Source of the DNA: Saccharothrix sp. NRRL B-16348
GTDB taxonomy: Bacteria > Actinomycetota > Actinomycetes > Mycobacteriales > Pseudonocardiaceae
Length of the DNA: 64,000 bases
Direction: 5' to 3'
Assembly: GCF_001280085.1 (NCBI RefSeq)
Contig: NZ_LGED01000024.1
Coordinates: forward strand, 93,822 to 157,821
The position numbers were made by a program, and so were the translations under genes. Positions 29,153-37,732 of this stretch are shown one piece after another. The stretch's first letter is position 1. Each line of letters starts with the position of its first letter. The notes under the pieces are model-generated. The model was given only the letters and a program-made list of their open reading frames with translations, searched no databases and was not told where the DNA came from.

Positions 29153-30349
29153 ATGACCAGGCGCTACCTGATACCGCTCGCCGTCGCCACCGTCCTGACC
29201 GCCGGTCTGGCGGCGCCCGCCGCCGCCGAGGGTGACCGCGAGTGGACGGCCGACCTCTCCACCGTGAACGCCGACGACAACGGCGTCACGACGCACGACG
29301 GCACGGTGCGGCTCGACCGCGCCGCGCCGACGCCCGCCAGCGCGCGGGCCGCCCTCCGCACCGGGTTCCTGCAACTCGACCCGCGGACGTTCGACGCGCC
29401 GGTCAACGCCGTCGCCGCGGCCGTGAAGAGCGACGTCCCCGCCGGCGCCGAGGTCGCCGTGGACGTGCGCGGCGCGTTGGGCGACGAGCAGTGGACCGAG
29501 TGGGTCGAGGCGCGTCCCGACGCGCCCGCCGTGCTGCCGACCTCGGTCACCACCGTGCAGGTCCGGTTGGCGCTCACGGCCGAGAAGGCGTCGCCCGAGG
29601 TGAGCCGGGTCGACCTGCGGGCGTTCACCTCGGTCGCCGCGTCGGACGTCGGCGCGCAGGCCGCGGGCCTGTCCTACCGGATCTACGCGACCCGTGAGGG
29701 CCTGGTCGGCGGCACGACCGCGAACGGGCACGTGATCGTCAGCCGCGACCACTTCGTCGCCCTGCCGTCACGGCGCGGCCTGTCCGCCAAGGGCACCGGC
29801 ACGTACAGCGTGCGGGTGTGCGCGGCGAACGGCCGCTGCGAGTGGGCGCCGGTGTGGGACGTCGGCCCCTGGAACACCAAGGACGACTACTGGAACCCGT
29901 CGGCCACCCGGGAGATGTGGAAGAACCTGCCCCAGGGCAAGCCCGAGGCGCAGGCCGCGTACCAGGACGGCTACAACGGCGGCAAGGACCAGTTCGGCCG
30001 CACCGTGGCCAACCCGGCGGGCATCGACCTGGCCGACGGCACGTTCTGGGACGGCCTGAAGCTGACCGACAACGCGTGGGTCACCGTCACCTACCAGTGG
30101 ACCGGTTCGGGCCCGGCGGGCTTCGTCCGCACCGCGGGCGATCCGCTGAACGTGCGCAGCGGCGCGACGTCGACCGCCGCGCAGGTCGGCCTGGCCGCGA
30201 ACTACGCGCAGGTCCGGGTCGAGTGCCAGGTCACCGGCCAGTCGGTGACGGGCTCCCAGGGCACGTCGAACATCTGGTTCCGGATCGCGGCGGGCAAGTT
30301 CATCGCCCGGGCCTACGTGTCGGGCGTGTCCGGCGCCACCGCCTGCTGA
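29153..30349 (+). CDS. secreted protein with C-terminal SH3b-like domain
   Basis: The 398-residue protein has a signal peptide (cleavage about residue 26, after APAAA). Its middle part, about residues 175-300, has the look of a cell-wall-associated domain (GTYSVRVCAANGRCEWAPVW, then DVGPWNTKDDYWNP). The C-terminus is a bacterial SH3-like domain with GDPLNVRSGATSTAAQVG and NIWFRIAAGKFIARAYVSG. Such modules bind peptidoglycan. Three or four cysteines could form disulfides outside the cell. No catalytic residues are recognised. It lies between menE and menA and probably has its own promoter in the 131-base gap, which holds a TTGACA at 29050-29055. Confidence 0.75.
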   Translation: MTRRYLIPLAVATVLTAGLAAPAAAEGDREWTADLSTVNADDNGVTTHDGTVRLDRAAPTPASARAALRTGFLQLDPRTFDAPVNAVAAAVKSDVPAGAEVAVDVRGALGDEQWTEWVEARPDAPAVLPTSVTTVQVRLALTAEKASPEVSRVDLRAFTSVAASDVGAQAAGLSYRIYATREGLVGGTTANGHVIVSRDHFVALPSRRGLSAKGTGTYSVRVCAANGRCEWAPVWDVGPWNTKDDYWNPSATREMWKNLPQGKPEAQAAYQDGYNGGKDQFGRTVANPAGIDLADGTFWDGLKLTDNAWVTVTYQWTGSGPAGFVRTAGDPLNVRSGATSTAAQVGLAANYAQVRVECQVTGQSVTGSQGTSNIWFRIAAGKFIARAYVSGVSGATAC

Positions 30350-30403
30350 TCACGCGACCACCCGGGAGCGGGTCCCCGTTCACCATGTCGGAGGATGTCC
30401 GTC

Positions 30404-31276
30404 ATGGCCACAGTCGCCCAGTGGGTATCGGGGACCCGCCCCCGCACGCTGCCGAACTCGATCGCGCCCGTGCTGGTCGGCTCGGGCGCCGCGCACCACA
30501 TCGACGGCCTCAACCCGACGTGGGCGGCGCTGGCGCTCGTGGTGGCGGTGGCGTTGCAGGTGGGTGTGAACTACGCCAACGACTACTCCGACGGCATCCG
30601 GGGAACGGACGCGCACCGCGTCGGCCCGTTCCGCCTGGTCGGGTCGGGTGCGGCCGATCCGCGGTCGGTGCGCACGGCGGCGTTCGCGGCGTTGGGCGTG
30701 GCCGCGCTGGTCGGCCTGGCGCTGGTGGTGCTGTCGGGCCGGTACTGGATGGTGGCGTTCGGCGCGGTGTGCATCGCGGCGGCGTGGTTCTACACCGGTG
30801 GCCGCAAGCCGTACGGGTACTCGGGTCTCGGCGAGCTGGCCGTGTTCCTGTTCTTCGGGCCCGCGGCGGTGCTCGGCACGCTGTACGTGCAGACCGGGGA
30901 GGTCACCGGCATCGGGATCGGCGGCGCGGTCGCGATGGGCGCGTTCTCGACCGGCGTGATGATCGCGAACAGCCTGCGCGACATCCCGACGGACATCCAG
31001 GCGGGCAAGCGCACGCTGGCGTCCACCCTGGGCGACCGGGACTCCCGCCGGCTGTACCTGGCCCTGGTCTCGATCCCGTTCCTGATCACGCTGGCGATCG
31101 GCTTGCGCGTGCCGCTGGCCCTGATCGGCTTCCTGGCCCTGCCACTGGCCGTGCTGGGCGCGCGGCGGGTGCTGAACGGCAGCACGGGCCGCGACCTGAT
31201 CCCCGTGCTGCGCGACACGGGCCTGGCGATGCTGGTGTGGGGCATCGCCGTGCCGGTCGCCCTGGTGCTCGGCTGA
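30404..31276 (+). CDS. menA: 1,4-dihydroxy-2-naphthoate polyprenyltransferase
   Basis: MenA attaches the polyprenyl tail to dihydroxynaphthoate in the membrane. The protein has about eight or nine hydrophobic helices and the prenyltransferase aspartate motifs NDYSDGIRGTD and RDIPTDIQAGKRTLA. GGAGG at 30390-30394 is nine bases from the ATG at 30404 (MATVAQW), so I prefer this to the in-frame ATG at 30395, which touches the GGAGG. The product is 290 residues. Its stop directly abuts the stop of the convergent regulator (TGATCA). Confidence 0.95.
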   Translation: MATVAQWVSGTRPRTLPNSIAPVLVGSGAAHHIDGLNPTWAALALVVAVALQVGVNYANDYSDGIRGTDAHRVGPFRLVGSGAADPRSVRTAAFAALGVAALVGLALVVLSGRYWMVAFGAVCIAAAWFYTGGRKPYGYSGLGELAVFLFFGPAAVLGTLYVQTGEVTGIGIGGAVAMGAFSTGVMIANSLRDIPTDIQAGKRTLASTLGDRDSRRLYLALVSIPFLITLAIGLRVPLALIGFLALPLAVLGARRVLNGSTGRDLIPVLRDTGLAMLVWGIAVPVALVLG

Positions 31277-32797
31277 TCACACCGGTGCCGGGAGCAGCGC
31301 GCCGGACACCTCCAGGAAGTCGCGAACGGCCGGCGAGTCGCCGTGGTCGCGCAGCCGGCTCCGCAGGTCGGTGACCGCATCGACTGAGCGCGAGGACTTG
31401 ACGGTGGCCGCGAGCTTGGCCGCGGCCAGGCCTGCGGCGGCCGCGGCCTCCAGGTCGTGGTGGTCTAGAGCGGCGCGGGACAGGGCGGCTTGGGCCATGG
31501 AGCCTCGACGGGCGCGGTTCTGGCGTTCGGACTCCGCGATGGACAGGCGGGCGAAGCGGGCGGCTTCGTCGGGGCGCTGGAGGTCGCGGAAGGTGTGCGC
31601 GTGCTCGCCGTTGAGGTAGGCGGCGTCGATGAACCTCGCCCACTCGGGTTCCTCGTCCTGGTCGACGCGTTCGAACGTGCTCTCGGAGAGGTGCACGCTG
31701 CGGACGGCCGCCTTGGCATCACCGAGGGCTGCCTCAGCGCGGGCTTGGAGGGCGTAGAGATCGGCCAGGCAGGCCTCGGAGTGACCTTGGGCCAGTCCGG
31801 CCCGGCCCGCCTTGGCCAACTGCACGGCGTGATCGGGGTGACCAGTGAGGGTGGCCTGGTCGGACAGACCTGCCAACACGTGCGCACCGAGTTCGGGGCT
31901 GCCGGCGGCTTGGGCCAGGCGCAGGGACTGGATCAGGTAGCGCTGGGCCAGGGAATGCTCGCTGTTGTCGAACGACATCCAACCGAGCAGGTAGAGCTGT
32001 TCGGCGGCTGCCTCGTAGAGGGCGCGGCCGGTCTCGGTCGTGGGATCGTTCGACTTGAGCAACGGCACGATCTTGGCGGTCAGGTAGGTGGAGAGCTGTT
32101 CGCGAGCGTGGCCGCCTCCGCGCATGACGTCGAGTTCCTGGAAGACGCCGAACGTGCGACGGATCGCCTCGACCTGCTCACCGCTGATCTTGCCTCGGGC
32201 TCGACCTGCCTCCTCCAGCGTGGCCAGCAACCAGTCCCGGCTGGGAGCGACTGATGCGGCGACGCTGAACAGCGCGCCCGCGAGGAAGGTCCTGCGCTCC
32301 ATATCGTGCCTCCCGAGTTCCGCGACGACGTCCACCGTAGACGGCACCGACGACGCGTACGAGAGCCCGAGACCCGTCGGTGGATTTCCTTGTGCCCCTT
32401 GAATTTCCGCATTCCGGACTTCACCCGTTCCCCCGTTGAACCAGCGGAGGTGGCGGGGTACGCGGAGGGCGTCGGACCAGCGCTCCAGGCGCTCCAGGTC
32501 GGTGACCGGGCGACGGGAGCGCTCCAGCTCGCTGACGCGGCCCTGGGTGAGGTCCAGCCAGGCGGCGAGGGTGGATTGGGGAATGGTCGGGCCGTGGGCT
32601 TGGCGGTAGGCGCGGAAGACCCGACCGATGTTGCGCGACTCGAGCGCTTCGCGGATCGGCTGCCGGTCCCAGAACTCCGGCGGCAGCGCCGGTGCGCGGA
32701 GCACCGATGCGGCGACGCAACGCCCGCACTGCGCGCCCCGGTTGTCGTGGGCCAGCCACGTGTCGCAGGTGCGGCAGCGCCGCTTGCCTACGTGCAC
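31277..32797 (-). CDS. XRE-type regulator with N-terminal zinc-ribbon-like motif and TPR-like domain
   Basis: The 506-residue protein starts with CRTCDTWLAHDNRGAQCGRC, a CxxC-x12-CxxC pattern that looks like a zinc ribbon. A Cro/C1 helix-turn-helix follows at about residues 65-95 (STLAAWLDLTQGRVSELERS). The remainder, from about residue 175, is an alpha-helical repeat region of tetratricopeptide type (for example ELGAHVLAGLSDQATLTGHP, and repeats of A-rich helix pairs). Similar regulators are numerous in Streptomyces and Pseudonocardiaceae, and their ligands are mostly unknown. It is divergent from a small hypothetical gene; a palindrome lies in between. Confidence 0.8.
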   Translation of the reverse strand: MHVGKRRCRTCDTWLAHDNRGAQCGRCVAASVLRAPALPPEFWDRQPIREALESRNIGRVFRAYRQAHGPTIPQSTLAAWLDLTQGRVSELERSRRPVTDLERLERWSDALRVPRHLRWFNGGTGEVRNAEIQGAQGNPPTGLGLSYASSVPSTVDVVAELGRHDMERRTFLAGALFSVAASVAPSRDWLLATLEEAGRARGKISGEQVEAIRRTFGVFQELDVMRGGGHAREQLSTYLTAKIVPLLKSNDPTTETGRALYEAAAEQLYLLGWMSFDNSEHSLAQRYLIQSLRLAQAAGSPELGAHVLAGLSDQATLTGHPDHAVQLAKAGRAGLAQGHSEACLADLYALQARAEAALGDAKAAVRSVHLSESTFERVDQDEEPEWARFIDAAYLNGEHAHTFRDLQRPDEAARFARLSIAESERQNRARRGSMAQAALSRAALDHHDLEAAAAAGLAAAKLAATVKSSRSVDAVTDLRSRLRDHGDSPAVRDFLEVSGALLPAPV

Positions 32798-32827
32798 AGC
32801 CCACCACCCCTTGGCTCAGCAGCAGAT

Positions 32828-32837
32828 ACTCCGGAGT
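32828..32837. promoter_or_regulatory. palindrome, possible operator of the XRE regulator
   Basis: ACTCCGGAGT is a perfect 10-bp palindrome 31 bases upstream of the regulator's start codon. A second imperfect inverted repeat, CCGATATCCCAT / ATGGGATCGG, lies at 32880-32912 closer to the divergent gene. Either could be the operator; no binding data are available. Confidence 0.4.
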
Positions 32838-32978
32838 GTAGCGCTCTGGTCACCGGACGATCCGCGGTTAGTGGTGACGCCGATATCCCATCGGACATCG
32901 GTATGGGATCGGTCTTCCGTCCGGGCGAACCTGGTCCGGCAAGCCCGCGACAACGCTGGACGATGGGGAGGCTGACCG

Positions 32979-33326
32979 GTGAACGACCTCGACGGGTTGA
33001 AGCCGTTGTGCGGTGAAGCGGAGTTCGCCGCACTGCTGGACGACATGGCGCTCACGTCCGCGCCTCGCGTGTTCGCGGTGGTGCAGGAGTTCGGTGACCG
33101 CCTCGACGGCTGGGTCGCCGCGTGGGGCATGGCCTTCGACGGCCGTGCGGAGGTCTTCGCGGTGGACGACCACTCCCGGCTGAGTCTCGGCAGGCCCGAG
33201 AACGCGCTGCACCTGTTCACCAGCGAACGCCATCACCTCAGGGCACGCCTGGTCTGGCTGCCGGAGCTCGACCGGCGACCCGGAGGCGGTCAGCGCTCGT
33301 TGCCCGCGCGCAGCCAGGCCAGGTAG
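32979..33326 (+). CDS. small protein of unknown function
   Basis: The 115-residue product starts at GTG 32979, with a strong GGGGAGG seven bases upstream, which supports it as a real gene. It has no signal peptide or membrane helix. The sequence is acidic in its first 40 residues and basic at the end (RRPGGGQRSLPARSQAR). The last 37 bases overlap the end of the convergent epimerase gene. It is divergent from the XRE/TPR regulator and may be its target or partner. I recognise no family. Confidence 0.6.
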   Translation: MNDLDGLKPLCGEAEFAALLDDMALTSAPRVFAVVQEFGDRLDGWVAAWGMAFDGRAEVFAVDDHSRLSLGRPENALHLFTSERHHLRARLVWLPELDRRPGGGQRSLPARSQAR

Positions 33327-34237
33327 TCGGCGACGGCGCGTTCGGTGTCGTACTCGGGCCGGTAGCCGGTGTCCTCCTGGAGCCGGGTGATGTCGAGCCA
33401 GGTGCGTCGGCCGGTGCCGCCGGTGGGCAGGTCGACCTTGGCGTCCGGGACGACCTGCTTGATCGCGGCGATGAGGTCGGCGTTCGAGGTCGCCCGGCCG
33501 GAGGCGACGTTGTACGTGCGGTGGTTGAGCTTGGTCGCGGTCTGCAGGAGGGCGATGGCCCGGCCGCAGTCCTTCACGTAGCAGAGGTCGAGGGCGTCCT
33601 CGGCGTGCGCGGGTCCGTGGAGGGCCGAGAGGTCCGGCTCGGTGCCGCGCGCGGCGGCGTGGATCAGTTCGGGTGCGGCGAAGAACAGCGCCCCGTGAGG
33701 CTCGCCCGGTCCCCAGATGCCGGAGATGCGGTAGTCGATCACCTCTACGCCGGTGGCTTCGGACAGGTGCTCGGTGAGCAGTTCGCCGATCTTCTTGAAC
33801 CTCGGGATCACGTGCGGTGAGGACAGCGGCAACGGCAGGTCCTCGCTGAGCGGGCCGTCGCCGGGGACGCCCGCGTAGACGCCGATGGTGCTGGCGACGC
33901 CGACGCGCGGCACGCCCCAGGCGCGGGCCGCCTCCACGATGTTGAGCAGGCCGCCGAGCGCGGCGCGCGTGGCCTCCACGGGCTGGTCGCCGCCGGGCGG
34001 CCAGGGCATCGACCCGGCGAGGTGCACGATGCCGGTGATCCGGTGGCGCGTCCCGACGTCGAGCAGCGCCGCCAGGTCGGTGACGTCCACCCGCTCCACC
34101 GCCACCCGCCCGTCGGCGAGGTCGGCGGGCACGGCGGCGGCACGGCGCTGGACCAGCACGCAGTCCTCGCCGAGGTCGAGCAGGGCCCGCACGGTGTGCG
34201 AGCCGATGAAACCGAGACCCCCGGTGACCAGGATCAT
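33290..34237 (-). CDS. NAD-dependent epimerase/dehydratase family protein
   Basis: This 315-residue extended short-chain dehydrogenase has the Rossmann motif TGGLGFIGSHTVRALLD at the start and a C-terminal substrate domain with GYRPEYDTERAVADYLAW. The usual YxxxK catalytic pair is not obvious: the region SSPHVIPRFKKIGELLTEHL has RFKK where YxxxK is expected, so activity is uncertain. The ATG at 34237 is chosen; the frame further upstream enters the operator region. It is divergent from a MarR regulator gene that probably controls it. Substrate unknown. Confidence 0.8.
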   Translation of the reverse strand: MILVTGGLGFIGSHTVRALLDLGEDCVLVQRRAAAVPADLADGRVAVERVDVTDLAALLDVGTRHRITGIVHLAGSMPWPPGGDQPVEATRAALGGLLNIVEAARAWGVPRVGVASTIGVYAGVPGDGPLSEDLPLPLSSPHVIPRFKKIGELLTEHLSEATGVEVIDYRISGIWGPGEPHGALFFAAPELIHAAARGTEPDLSALHGPAHAEDALDLCYVKDCGRAIALLQTATKLNHRTYNVASGRATSNADLIAAIKQVVPDAKVDLPTGGTGRRTWLDITRLQEDTGYRPEYDTERAVADYLAWLRAGNER

Positions 34238-34259
34238 CGCCTGAACCTTTCTGTCGTCA

Positions 34260-34289
34260 AGCTGATTATCAGCTATACTGACGATCAGG
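34260..34289. promoter_or_regulatory. paired palindromes, probable MarR operator
   Basis: AGCTGAT-T-ATCAGCT (34260-34274) is a perfect 7+1+7 palindrome, and CTGA-CGA-TCAG (34279-34289) is a related second one, 17 bp centre to centre. They lie between the divergent epimerase and marR genes, 20-50 bases from the marR start. This is a typical layout for a MarR autoregulator. Confidence 0.65.
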
Positions 34290-34308
34290 CTAGCGATAGG
34301 ATCGACGG

Positions 34309-34764
34309 GTGGCAAGGAACGACGGACCAGGGCCGGAGCTGCGGGAGAACCTCGTCTACCTGCTCAAGCACGCGCAGCAGCGGATGGCGGAGCTGCTCGC
34401 GGACGCGCTGAAGCCGCACGGCATCGAGGGGCGCGAGCTGGGCGTCATGCTCACCCTCGCCGGCCGCGAGCCGATGTCCCAGCAGCAGGCGGCGCAACGG
34501 CTGGGCATCGACCGCACGACGATGGTCGCCCTGCTGGACGCGCTGGAGGGCAAGGGCCTGGTGTCACGCCACCCGGACGCCGACGACCGGCGGCGCAACG
34601 TGGTCGAGCTGACCGGAGCGGGCCGGGAGACCCTGCGCCTGGCCATGGCGGCGAGCGCCGAGGCCGAACGCGTGTTCCTCACCCCGGTCAGCCCGCGGAC
34701 CGCGCAGGAGCTGCGGGGCGCGTTGCAGGTGATCGTGTTCCAGCCGGACGGCCGGGACTCCTGA
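34309..34764 (+). CDS. MarR-family transcriptional regulator
   Basis: The 151-residue protein has the winged helix-turn-helix of the MarR family: QQQAAQRLGIDRTTMVALLD as recognition region and GLVSRHPDADDRRRNVVELT as the wing with the conserved DxRxxxVxLT pattern. It starts at GTG 34309. It faces the epimerase gene across two palindromes and probably represses both genes. The inducer is unknown. Confidence 0.9.
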   Translation: MARNDGPGPELRENLVYLLKHAQQRMAELLADALKPHGIEGRELGVMLTLAGREPMSQQQAAQRLGIDRTTMVALLDALEGKGLVSRHPDADDRRRNVVELTGAGRETLRLAMAASAEAERVFLTPVSPRTAQELRGALQVIVFQPDGRDS

Positions 34765-34773
34765 CGAGCGCGC

Positions 34774-35172
34774 CTACCAGGCGTCCTCGGTGAACGTCAT
34801 CGGCTCGTCGTCGTCACGCGGCTTGGGCTTCGGCGGGTCGACGCGCGGTTCCTCGCCCCGGCACAACGCCGCCAGGGCCTCGCGGTCGGCCTCCAGCGCC
34901 GCCTTCACGCCGCGGTCGTCGGCGGCCTCGCCCATGAGCACCTGGCGCCAGCTCAGGTAGCCGCCCGCGATCCGCCGCTGCAACGCCTGCAGTTCCGGCG
35001 ACGCCGCGTTCGACTTCGCGTACTGCATCACGCGCCGCACGTCGTCGGCCGAGGGCTCGCGCTGCGGGTACCGCAGCTTGGCCGCCTCGCGCATCGCCTT
35101 GTCGGCGTCGGCCACCGACCTGGCCAGCACGTCCTCCGCCGTGAGCACCTCCGCCGTACGCCACGCGCTCAC
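34774..35172 (-). CDS. hypothetical protein, acidic C-terminus
   Basis: With the GTG at 35172 (VSAWRTAEVLTAED) this is a 132-residue soluble protein. It is helical in the first 100 residues (ADADKAMREAAKLRYPQREP, QALQRRIAGGYLSWRQVLMG) and ends in a charged tail with RDDDEPMTFTEDAW. I do not recognise the family. It stands alone between marR, which it faces tail to tail, and the Cds1-like gene. Confidence 0.6.
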   Translation of the reverse strand: MSAWRTAEVLTAEDVLARSVADADKAMREAAKLRYPQREPSADDVRRVMQYAKSNAASPELQALQRRIAGGYLSWRQVLMGEAADDRGVKAALEADREALAALCRGEEPRVDPPKPKPRDDDEPMTFTEDAW

Positions 35173-35245
35173 CGCACACCCCTTCCCACGCGCCGATCCC
35201 CGCTGCGACGCACGGCACGTGCCGCTCGTTCCCACGAATGCGGAA

Positions 35246-36340
35246 TCACCGGTCCCACGTGCCGGTCGAGCCGAACCTCTCCAGCGCGGCCAGGTGCGGT
35301 TCGAGGTCCATGCCTTGCGCGGCAACCCACTCGTCGTCGTAGTACGTGTGCGCGTAGCGCTCGCCGCCGTCGCACAGCAACGTCACGACGCTCCCGCGCA
35401 ACCGCGACGCCCGCATCTCCGCGATCAGCTGGAACGCGCCCCACAGGTTCGTGCCGGTCGACCCGCCGACCCGCCGACCCAGCACCTGCTCGACGTGCCG
35501 GATCGTGGCCAGCGACGCGGCGTCCGGCACCTTGATCATCCGGTCGATCACGTCGCCGATGAACGACGGCTCCACCCGCGGCCTGCCGATGCCCTCGATG
35601 CGCGAGCCCCGCGTGCCGGTCAACGACAGGTTCCCGTCGCACCACGCGTCGAAGAACACCGAGTGCTCCGGGTCCACCACGGCCAGCCGGGTCCGCAGCT
35701 TCCGGTAGTGGATGTAGCGGCCGATGGTGGCGCTCGTGCCGCCCGTGCCCGCGCCGACCACGATCCACTCCGGCTCGGGCGCGGCCTCCAGCTCCATCTG
35801 CTGGAACACCGACTCGGCGATGTTGTTGTTGCCGCGCCAGTCCGTCGCCCGCTCGGCGTGCGTGAACTGGTCCATGAAGTGCCCGCCCAGCTCGGTGGCG
35901 AGCCGCCGCGACTCGTCGTAGATCGCGCCCGGCTCGTCGACGAAGTGGCACTTCCCGCCTTGGCGCTCGATCAGCGCCACCTTCTCCTGGCTGGTGGAAC
36001 GCGGCATCACCGCGATGAACGGCAGGCCGAGCAGCCGCGCGAAGTACGCCTCCGACACGGCGGTCGAGCCGGACGACGCCTCGATCACGGGCGTGCCGCC
36101 GACCACCCAGCCGTTGCAGATCGCGTACAGGAACAGCGACCGGGCGAGCCGGTGCTTGAGCGAGCCGGTCGGGTGGGTCGACTCGTCCTTCAGGTACAGG
36201 TCGATTCCCCACTCCGGTGGGAGGGGGAAGTGCAGCAGGTGCGTGTCGGCGCTGCGGTTGGCGTCCGCTTCGATGATGCGGACGGCCTCGCACACCCATT
36301 CCCTGGTCCGGGAGCTACAGCGATCTACCGAGGAGGTCAC
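35246..36340 (-). CDS. cds1: PLP-dependent cysteine synthase-like enzyme, Cds1-like
   Basis: This 364-residue fold-type II PLP enzyme resembles mycobacterial Cds1 (Rv3684), a cysteine desulfhydrase that makes H2S, pyruvate and ammonia. The PLP lysine lies in [11 protein letters not shown], the substrate loop is [15 protein letters not shown], and the phosphate-binding glycines are [14 protein letters not shown]. The start chosen is GTG 36340 ([10 protein letters not shown]), which sits six bases after a TATCGT -10 as a leaderless mRNA. Cysteine synthase or cystathionine beta-synthase activity cannot be excluded from motifs alone. H2S made by Cds1 affects respiration in mycobacteria. Confidence 0.75.
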   Translation of the reverse strand: MTSSVDRCSSRTREWVCEAVRIIEADANRSADTHLLHFPLPPEWGIDLYLKDESTHPTGSLKHRLARSLFLYAICNGWVVGGTPVIEASSGSTAVSEAYFARLLGLPFIAVMPRSTSQEKVALIERQGGKCHFVDEPGAIYDESRRLATELGGHFMDQFTHAERATDWRGNNNIAESVFQQMELEAAPEPEWIVVGAGTGGTSATIGRYIHYRKLRTRLAVVDPEHSVFFDAWCDGNLSLTGTRGSRIEGIGRPRVEPSFIGDVIDRMIKVPDAASLATIRHVEQVLGRRVGGSTGTNLWGAFQLIAEMRASRLRGSVVTLLCDGGERYAHTYYDDEWVAAQGMDLEPHLAALERFGSTGTWDR

Positions 36341-36346
36341 GCCGGC

Positions 36347-36356
36347 ACGATAACTT
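36347..36356. promoter_or_regulatory. overlapping divergent -10 elements for two leaderless genes
   Basis: ACGATAACTT contains TATCGT on the minus strand (36352-36347), six bases from the cds1-like GTG, and TAACTT on the plus strand (36351-36356), seven bases from the ADP-ribosylglycohydrolase GTG. Both spacings fit leaderless transcripts, and the two -10s share two base pairs. Confidence 0.55.
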
Positions 36357-36363
36357 CTGCGAC

Positions 36364-37356
36364 GTGAACTCACTTCCGATCGGCTCACTCCGCGGCAGCC
36401 TCCTCGCCGGCGCCGTCGGCGACGCGCTCGGCGGTTCGATCGAGTTCGACCGGATCGACCGCATCCGGGGTCGGTTCGGTCCTTCGGGCCTGACCGACTA
36501 CGCGCCCGCCTACGGCCGGCTCGGCGCGATCACCGACGACACCCAGATGACCCTGTTCACGCTGGAAGGGCTGCTGCTGGCCCGCAAGCGCGGCAGCGAC
36601 CCGGTGCACGAGGTGCGCGTGGCGTACGCGCGGTGGCTGCGCACGCAGGGCGGTCCGGAGGTCAGACCGGACGGGTGGCTGCTGGACGTGCCCGAGCTGC
36701 ACGACCGGCGCGCGCCCGGCAACACGTGCCTGACCGCGTTGCGCTCGGGCGTGCTCGGCACGGTGGACGCGCCGATCAACGACAGCAAGGGCTGCGGCGC
36801 GGTGATGCGCGCGGCGCCGGTGGCGTTGTGGTCCGACGACGTGCGCGAGGTGTTCGACCTGGCCGCCGCGACCGGCGCGCTGACCCACGGCCACCCCAGC
36901 GGCTACCTGTCCGCGGGCGTGCTGGCCGTGCTCGTGCGGCAGGTGCTGGCGGGCGTGGCGCTGCTGCCCGCGATCGAGGCGGCCCGCGCCGAGCTGATCA
37001 GGTGGGACGGCCACGAGGAGCAACTGGCCCTGCTGGACCTCGCCGTCGAGCTGGGCGTCGGCGGCGTGCGGCCCACGCCCGAGGTGATCGAGACGACGTT
37101 GGGCGGCGGGTGGGTCGGCGAGGAGGCGTTGGCGATCGCGGTGCTGACCGCGCTGGCCGCGCGCGACCTGGCCGACGGGCTGCTGCTCGCGGTCAACCAC
37201 TCCGGGGACAGCGACTCGACCGGCGCGCTGTGCGGGAACCTGCTCGGCGCGCGGGACGGCGTGGAGGCCATCCCGGAGCACTGGCTGGAGACCTTGGAGC
37301 TGCGGGACGTGATCGAGCGCCTGGCCGACGACGCGGAGGCCACGTTCGCCGGGTGA
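36364..37356 (+). CDS. ADP-ribosylglycohydrolase family protein
   Basis: The 330-residue protein belongs to the ARH/DraG family, which removes ADP-ribose from proteins or small molecules using two Mg ions. The metal-binding motifs are visible: GAVGDALGG near the start, [11 protein letters not shown] at about residue 58, [15 protein letters not shown] in the middle, and [19 protein letters not shown] near residue 279. It is divergent from the Cds1-like gene with 23 bases between start codons. No ADP-ribosyltransferase partner is seen nearby. Substrate unknown. Confidence 0.9.
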   Translation: MNSLPIGSLRGSLLAGAVGDALGGSIEFDRIDRIRGRFGPSGLTDYAPAYGRLGAITDDTQMTLFTLEGLLLARKRGSDPVHEVRVAYARWLRTQGGPEVRPDGWLLDVPELHDRRAPGNTCLTALRSGVLGTVDAPINDSKGCGAVMRAAPVALWSDDVREVFDLAAATGALTHGHPSGYLSAGVLAVLVRQVLAGVALLPAIEAARAELIRWDGHEEQLALLDLAVELGVGGVRPTPEVIETTLGGGWVGEEALAIAVLTALAARDLADGLLLAVNHSGDSDSTGALCGNLLGARDGVEAIPEHWLETLELRDVIERLADDAEATFAG

Positions 37357-37360
37357 GCGG

Positions 37361-37390
37361 TGGACAAGCCTTAATCTACATAGGTAGGCT
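37361..37390 (+). promoter_or_regulatory. promoter and PadR-type operator of padR
   Basis: TGGACA (37361-37366) and TAGGCT (37385-37390) form a promoter with an 18-base spacer, and the GTG start lies six bases after the -10, so the mRNA is leaderless. CTAC-ATAG-GTAG (37376-37387) is a near-palindrome overlapping the -10 and is a likely autoregulatory PadR site. Confidence 0.6.
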
Positions 37391-37396
37391 AGTGCC

Positions 37397-37732
37397 GTGG
37401 AACCACTCGGACGCATCGGAGCGGCCACGGTCGACGTGCTGGAAGTGCTGCTCAAGAGCGACCAGCCGCGCTGGGGCCTGGAGATCATCAAGCTGACCGG
37501 GCGCCCGTCCGGCAGCGTCTACCCGCTGCTCGACCGCCTGGAACGGGCCGGGTGGGTCACCTCGTCCTGGGACGACGACAGCGAACGCCGCGGACCGCGC
37601 CGCCGGATGTACGTGCTCACGCCCGGAGGCGCCCAGGAGGCGGTCAAGGCGTGCGCGAAAGCCGCCGGCCGAGCCGGCAACCGGACGAAGGCCAGGTCCG
37701 TGCCCGTCACCCGACCGGAGGTCGCCCGATGA
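37397..37732 (+). CDS. PadR-family transcriptional regulator
   Basis: The 111-residue protein is a PadR-type winged helix regulator: DVLEVLLKSDQPRWGLEIIK and GRPSGSVYPLLDRLERAGWV form the DNA-binding domain, and RRRMYVLTPGGAQEAVKAC the wing and start of the dimer helix. The C-terminal dimer domain is short. It overlaps the next gene as ATGA, a common pairing of PadR regulators with the membrane proteins they control. Confidence 0.9.
   Translation: MEPLGRIGAATVDVLEVLLKSDQPRWGLEIIKLTGRPSGSVYPLLDRLERAGWVTSSWDDDSERRGPRRRMYVLTPGGAQEAVKACAKAAGRAGNRTKARSVPVTRPEVAR

Noticed and set aside
31274..31279. TGATCA at abutting stops of menA and the XRE gene as a regulatory palindrome
   Set aside because: It is simply two stop codons meeting tail to tail; no longer symmetry is present.
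36385..37491. 368-residue frame antisense to the ADP-ribosylglycohydrolase gene
   Set aside because: The plus-strand gene has all family metal motifs; the antisense product is Arg/Gln/Val-rich without domains.
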